Source of the DNA: an uncultured beta proteobacterium
GTDB taxonomy: Bacteria > Pseudomonadota > Gammaproteobacteria > Burkholderiales > Burkholderiaceae_C
Direction of reading: 5' to 3'
DNA length: 9,797 nt
Assembly: GCA_903914985.1 (NCBI GenBank)
Contig: CAIWRE010000267.1
Location: 1-9,797, forward strand
Shown: positions 6,355 to 9,797 of the stretch, piece after piece
How the letters are laid out: each line of letters begins with the position of its first letter
How positions within the stretch are numbered: position 1 is the stretch's first letter
Translations under genes and position numbers: made by a program
The notes under the pieces: model-generated
Seen by the model: the letters and a program-made list of their open reading frames with translations, nothing else
Databases searched by the model: none
What the model was told of the DNA's origin: nothing

Positions 6355-7733
6355 CTGCGGCTGAGCAGGTGCTTGATCGCAAAGTCGGCGTCCGCCGCCT
6401 GCTCGCTGAGCTCATGGCGCTTGACCATGGCATACAACTGCACAAAGCCCGCGCCCAGCACTTCGCCTGCCATCGGGCAAGCTTCCAGGGCGCTCATCGC
6501 CTGCTCCAGGTCGCGAGGCAGGGGCGGCGTGATAGCGCCTCCGCCAGAGACCCGCTCTGCGCTGGGCGAAAGTTGCTCCCGCATACCCAGCAGACCGGTG
6601 CCCAGCATCAGCGCCAGCGTCAAGTACGGGTTGGAGTCACCGCCGGGAAGACGGTGCTCTACGCGTCGGTTGGCCGCGTTTGAGGCGGGAATCCGAAACG
6701 CCACAGTACGGTCGTCATGGCCCCAGTCGGCATGGGCCGGAGACGCATCGGGCCGCGCGATGCGCAGGTAGGAATGCGCATACGGCGCCAGCACCGCCAT
6801 GGCACCCTGCGCCGATGCCTGCCAGCCGCCAATAAAGTGCGCTAGCCGCGGGTGGGCATTGCCATCGGCATCGCTCAAGGCGTTGCGGCCCCCGGCGTCG
6901 CTCAGGCTCACATGCCAGTGCATGCCGGTACCGGGCTCCTGCAAATAGGGCTTGGCCATGAAGGTGGCCAAACAGCCATGGCGGCGTGCCATTTCGCGCA
7001 CCAGGCGCTTTAAGCGAAACACCGCATCCGCCTGCGCCAGTGGCTCGCCAGGGTTGAAGTTCACCTCGTACTGGCCGATAGACGCCTCGTGGCCGTAACC
7101 GCTGATCGGTATGTTTTGCAGCTCACACGCCCCCCACAGTTCGTCAAAAAAGGGTGCGAAGGTCTGCGCTGTCTCCGCCGAAAACAAATCGTGTGAACTC
7201 TCAATGTGCGGCACCGGCGCCGACATGCCGTGTGCCACCTGCAAGCCACCTTGCGCATCCCGCTGTGGATGCACCAGAAAAAACTCCAACTCCGGGGCCA
7301 CCAAGGCCTGGTAGCCCGCATCGTTCAGCCTGTCCAACGTGCGCTGGAGTATCTGGCGTGGCGACAGGTCTGCCACCTCGTAGGTGGCATGGCCATCGGC
7401 AGCGACAAAACGCGCCTCCACATTGCAAATCACGGTGGCCGTGGGCACGCGCGAGAGCGGACAGCGCACCAGCGTGCGCCAATCCGGCTGCAGCGCCATG
7501 TCCGGAAAGCTGGGCGGGAAGATGCGCTTGAACACATCGGGCGGCTCACCGCCGGTCACGGTCAGGCCCAACAGCAGCGTGGGTAGCTTGGCACCCAGCG
7601 CCTGGGTAAAACTGGCCACGTCCATGGTTTTGCCGCGCGCCACGCTGGTCAGGTCGGCAAACACCACCTCCACGCGGCGAATGCCCTGGGCATGCAGCCA
7701 CGCAACGGCTTCTGCGGCGTTGCTCACACCCAT
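6351..7733 (-). CDS. Glutamine-synthetase-family ligase (gamma-glutamyl amide/polyamine ligase-like)
   Basis: This is a cytoplasmic ATP-dependent ligase of the glutamine synthetase superfamily, 460 residues from the ATG at 7733. The N-terminal beta-grasp segment contains RRVEVVFADLTSVARGKTM. Catalytic-domain landmarks are APELEFFL (146-153, metal-binding glutamates), HEASIGQYEVNF (215-226), TGMHWHVSLSD (269-279, with the H272 region binding ATP/metal) and FRIPASNAANRRVEHRLPGGDSNPY (346-370, the glutamate/phosphate-binding arginines). The C-terminal NLYDLPPEE stretch that carries the adenylylated tyrosine of GlnA is absent, so this resembles PuuA/GlnT-like ligases that join glutamate to an amine and not the housekeeping enzyme. 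The amine is unknown, as no polyamine genes are nearby. The ATG is preceded by GTGGGA at about 7 bases. An in-frame GTG at 7745 would overlap the exonuclease gene by 10 bases. It is probably co-transcribed with the exonuclease. Confidence 0.88.
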   Translation of the reverse strand: MGVSNAAEAVAWLHAQGIRRVEVVFADLTSVARGKTMDVASFTQALGAKLPTLLLGLTVTGGEPPDVFKRIFPPSFPDMALQPDWRTLVRCPLSRVPTATVICNVEARFVAADGHATYEVADLSPRQILQRTLDRLNDAGYQALVAPELEFFLVHPQRDAQGGLQVAHGMSAPVPHIESSHDLFSAETAQTFAPFFDELWGACELQNIPISGYGHEASIGQYEVNFNPGEPLAQADAVFRLKRLVREMARRHGCLATFMAKPYLQEPGTGMHWHVSLSDAGGRNALSDADGNAHPRLAHFIGGWQASAQGAMAVLAPYAHSYLRIARPDASPAHADWGHDDRTVAFRIPASNAANRRVEHRLPGGDSNPYLTLALMLGTGLLGMREQLSPSAERVSGGGAITPPLPRDLEQAMSALEACPMAGEVLGAGFVQLYAMVKRHELSEQAADADFAIKHLLSRS

Positions 7734-7735
7734 GC

Positions 7736-8524
7736 TCAGTCCCACGCGTAATCAATGGTGATGGGCGCGTGGTCGGAGAACTTCACGTCCTTGTAAATCG
7801 CGTGCGTTTTGGCGCCTGCAGCCAAGGCCGGCGTTGCCAGGTGGTAGTCCAGGCGCCAGCCTACGTTTTTGGCGTAGGCCTGGCCGCGGTTGCTCCACCA
7901 GGTGTAGGCGGCGTCGGTGGCGGTGGGCTCCAGGTGGCGGTACACGTCCACCAAACCGGCTTCGGTGAGCAGCTGCGTCATCCAAGCGCGCTCTTCGGGC
8001 AAAAAGCCGGAGTTCTTTTTGTTGCCTTTGAAGTTCTTCAGGTCAATTTCCTGGTGCGCAATGTTGATGTCGCCGCACAGCACAAACTCCCGCTCGGCCT
8101 TCAATGCAGCCAGGTGCGGATAAAACTCGGCCAAAAAGCGGAACTTGGCCTGCTGGCGCTCTTCGCCGGACGAGCCACTGGGAAAGTAGGCGCTGATGAT
8201 GGAGCGTTTGCGCTTGGGCGTGTCAAAGCGCAGCTCCACGTAGCGGCCCTCTAAGTCAAACTCGCCAGACCCGTAGCCCACCACCACGTCACGGGGTGTG
8301 TGGCGGGTGTAAACCGCCACGCCGGAGTAGCCTTGTTTCTCGGCGAAATGAAAGTAGCCCTTCAGGTCCGCCAGCGTTTCAAACTTGCCGGCCACGTCGT
8401 CGGCCTGGGCTTTGACTTCTTGCACGCAAATACAATCCGGCTGCAGTTGGGCCAGCCAGGGCTCCAGCCCTTTGCTGGTAGCCGAGCGGATGCCGTTGAG
8501 GTTCAGGCTGCTTAATTTGAACAA
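7736..8524 (-). CDS. xth: Exodeoxyribonuclease III (AP endonuclease)
   Basis: This is a base-excision-repair enzyme: an AP endonuclease and 3'-5' exonuclease acting on double-stranded DNA in the cytoplasm. The 262 residues are a complete EEP-fold nuclease. Active-site residues in order are N10 (SLNLNGIRS), E36 (CVQEVK), Y113 (ISAYFPSG), D152 and N154 (GDINIAH), D226 (WRLDYHL) and D251-H252 (FSDHAPITIDY). The start is a TTG at 8524: no in-frame ATG lies nearby upstream, GGGGAA (8535-8530) sits 5 bases before it, and the protein beginning MFKLSSLNLNGIRSA matches the family N terminus. Only 2 bases separate its TGA from the ATG of the following ligase gene. Upstream, pyrE diverges after 11 bp. 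Function is well supported. Confidence 0.94.
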   Translation of the reverse strand: MFKLSSLNLNGIRSATSKGLEPWLAQLQPDCICVQEVKAQADDVAGKFETLADLKGYFHFAEKQGYSGVAVYTRHTPRDVVVGYGSGEFDLEGRYVELRFDTPKRKRSIISAYFPSGSSGEERQQAKFRFLAEFYPHLAALKAEREFVLCGDINIAHQEIDLKNFKGNKKNSGFLPEERAWMTQLLTEAGLVDVYRHLEPTATDAAYTWWSNRGQAYAKNVGWRLDYHLATPALAAGAKTHAIYKDVKFSDHAPITIDYAWD

Positions 8525-8535
8525 GGAAATTCCCC
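8523..8535. promoter_or_regulatory. Overlapping divergent ribosome binding sites of xth and pyrE
   Basis: The plus strand reads AAGGAA (8523-8528), which is the pyrE site 7 bases before its ATG at 8536. The minus strand reads GGGGAA (8535 to 8530), which is the xth site 5 bases before its TTG at 8524. The centre is the dyad GGAA-A-TTCC (8525-8533). The start codons are 11 bp apart, so the promoters cannot lie in the spacer and must be inside the opposing genes. Confidence 0.7.
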
Positions 8536-9264
8536 ATGGTTGACGCCACCCCCTCCACCTCCCCTGCGTCCGGGTCTGTGCCCGGCGCAGACGCCGGTTT
8601 GGCGCAGGAATTTGTGGCGTTTGCGGTGGCGTGCGGTGTGTTGCGCTTTGGCGAATTCACCACCAAAGCCGGTCGACAAAGCCCGTATTTTTTCAACGCC
8701 GGCTTGTTTGACGACGGTGCCAACCTCGGGCGGCTGGCGCAATTTTATGCCCAGCGCCTGATGGCCAGCGGCATCGAATTCGACATGATTTTCGGCCCCG
8801 CCTACAAGGGTATTCCGCTGGGCGCCGCGGTGGCCATTGAGCTGGCGCGCCTGGGCAAAAACGTGCCTTTTGCCTACAACCGCAAAGAAGCCAAAGACCA
8901 TGGCGAAGGTGGCAGCCTGGTGGGCGCACCGCTGCAAGGTCGCGTGCTGATCATTGACGATGTGATGAGCGCCGGCACCGCCGCGCGCGAATCGATTGCG
9001 CTCATCAAAGCCGCTGGCGCCACGCCGCATGCCGCGGCCATCGCCCTGGACCGCCAGGAAATGGCCACCGAAAAGCAGGCTGATGGCAGCACCAAAGACG
9101 TGGCCTACAGCGCGGTGCAGTACGTGCGCAGCCATGAAGGACTGCAGGTCTGCGCTATTGCCGAGCTCTCGGATTTGCTGGGTTATTTGGGCACCCAAAC
9201 CGGCAACGCCATGGGCGAACACCTGGTGAGGGTGCAGGCCTACCGCGCGCGCTACGGCGTTTGA
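8536..9264 (+). CDS. pyrE: Orotate phosphoribosyltransferase
   Basis: This enzyme converts orotate and PRPP to orotidine 5'-monophosphate and pyrophosphate in pyrimidine synthesis, in the cytoplasm. The 242 residues carry FGPAYKGIPLG (86-96), the flexible catalytic loop RKEAKDHGEGG (116-126) and the PRPP-binding motif RVLIIDDVMSAGTA (136-149), all intact. FTTKAGRQSPYFFNAG (41-56) is the typical N-terminal orotate/PRPP-contact segment. It is longer than the roughly 213-residue enterobacterial enzyme, mainly by a Ser/Thr/Pro-rich N-terminal tail of about 22 residues and a stretch near 173-190. The ATG at 8536 has AAGGAA at 7 bases, which supports the long form. No pyrimidine attenuator hairpin is visible upstream, because the preceding bases are xth coding sequence. 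Confidence 0.95.
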   Translation: MVDATPSTSPASGSVPGADAGLAQEFVAFAVACGVLRFGEFTTKAGRQSPYFFNAGLFDDGANLGRLAQFYAQRLMASGIEFDMIFGPAYKGIPLGAAVAIELARLGKNVPFAYNRKEAKDHGEGGSLVGAPLQGRVLIIDDVMSAGTAARESIALIKAAGATPHAAAIALDRQEMATEKQADGSTKDVAYSAVQYVRSHEGLQVCAIAELSDLLGYLGTQTGNAMGEHLVRVQAYRARYGV

Positions 9265-9277
9265 GTGTGCGGCGGGC

Positions 9278-9797
9278 TCAGACCCCGTAGTAACGGTCGG
9301 TGCGGTGGTTGACGCCGATCACCACATTCACTGCCACTGCCCCCAGGAGTGACAGCAGCGCTTTGTGCGGATCGGTGGTGGCAAAGGCGGCCAGCAAAAT
9401 CAAAAAATCCACGGCCATTTGCACATTGCCCGCGCGCCAGCCGCGTGTTTTTTGCAGGTAAATCGCGCTGATGGTGACGCCGCCCAGGCTGGCGCCATGG
9501 CGGATCAAAATCAAAATGCCGGTGCCCGCCAACAGTCCGGCCATCACCGCAGCAAATACCGGGTCGAGGTGGCTAAAGCTGATCCAGCGCGGCAGCAGTT
9601 CCACGTAGACGCTGAGCAAGGCCACCGCCGCGAAGGTCTTGATGGTGAAGGTGCGCCCCAGCTTGCGCCAGCCGAACACATAAAACGGCAGGTTGATGAC
9701 GAACAACACGCCGCCCAGCGAATAGTCCAACAGATAGTGCGCCAAAAACGCCACGCCCGTGGTGCCCCCGGTGAACAAGCCCGACTCGCGAAACAAA
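9278..9797 (-). CDS. YitT-family membrane protein (5' end outside window)
   Basis: This is a multi-pass inner-membrane protein of the YitT family (formerly DUF161), whose transport role is not established. The 172 visible codons include SGLFTGGTTGVAFLAHYL near the cut end and the conserved GASLGGVTISAIYLQKTRGWRAGNVQMAVD (101-130), with hydrophobic segments near 26-42, 54-68, 79-98, 126-141 and 146-161. The TTG at 9796 is not a real start: the sequence there is already inside the conserved first helix region, so the N terminus lies to the right of the window. The gene ends shortly after the fifth segment (NHRTDRYYGV), so it lacks the C-terminal DUF2179 domain found in Bacillus YitT and belongs to the short form. 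It converges on pyrE with a 13-bp gap containing no terminator hairpin that I can see. Confidence 0.85.
   Translation of the reverse strand, partial: LFRESGLFTGGTTGVAFLAHYLLDYSLGGVLFVINLPFYVFGWRKLGRTFTIKTFAAVALLSVYVELLPRWISFSHLDPVFAAVMAGLLAGTGILILIRHGASLGGVTISAIYLQKTRGWRAGNVQMAVDFLILLAAFATTDPHKALLSLLGAVAVNVVIGVNHRTDRYYGV

Noticed and set aside
8412..8436. TTGACT (8412-8417) and TACAAT (8431-8436) inside xth as a pyrE promoter
   Set aside because: Each hexamer resembles consensus, but the spacer is only 13 bp, outside the working range for sigma-70. No better pair was found by eye.
9265..9277. Bidirectional terminator between pyrE and the YitT-family gene
   Set aside because: The 13-bp gap and its flanks show no convincing inverted repeat with a T-run on either strand.
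1..9797. Mobile elements, CRISPR arrays, tRNA genes or integration scars
   Set aside because: No transposase, integrase, regularly spaced repeat, tRNA-like fold or direct-repeat boundary was seen. Gene packing and composition look uniform across the window.

Overview
The window looks like ordinary chromosome from a GC-rich betaproteobacterium, most likely Burkholderiales/Comamonadaceae (Rhodoferax, Acidovorax or Polaromonas-like). The assignment rests on protein flavour: a LivM-LivG fused permease/ATPase, exodeoxyribonuclease III beginning MFKLSSLNLNGIRSA, and short intergenic spaces. The taxon is inferred and no search was run. I see no mobile element, CRISPR array, tRNA or rRNA. All genes look intact except the two cut by the window edges.

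Region 1 (1-4680, plus strand) is a branched-chain-amino-acid-type (HAAT/Liv) ABC uptake system. In order it holds a periplasmic substrate-binding protein (5' end cut off), a strong hairpin terminator, the LivH-type permease, a LivM permease fused to the LivG ATPase in one polypeptide, the LivF ATPase, and a closing terminator. The binding protein captures the substrate, LivH and LivM form the channel, and LivG and LivF drive it. The substrate cannot be told from the sequence.

Region 2 (4681-6354, plus strand) is the most interesting part. It is a compact three-gene redox module: a small exported monohaem cytochrome c matching the oxygen/NO-binding 'sphaeroides haem protein' (SHP, DUF1924), an exported dihaem cytochrome c (DHC), and a membrane cytochrome b561. 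The expected electron path is quinol pool to cytochrome b, then DHC, then SHP in the periplasm. The physiological role of this module is poorly settled in the literature I know.

Region 3 (6351-8524, minus strand) holds exodeoxyribonuclease III followed almost without a gap by a glutamine-synthetase-family ligase. The ligase stop codon overlaps the cytochrome b561 stop tail to tail.

Region 4 (8525-9797) starts with pyrE (orotate phosphoribosyltransferase, plus strand). Its ATG lies only 11 bp from the divergent exodeoxyribonuclease start, and the two Shine-Dalgarno sequences tile that spacer exactly. A YitT-family membrane protein on the minus strand follows tail to tail and runs off the right edge.

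I do not see a clearly novel multi-gene system. The best candidates for follow-up are the SHP/DHC/cytochrome b module with its dyad-containing leader, and the shared divergent start region of xth and pyrE.
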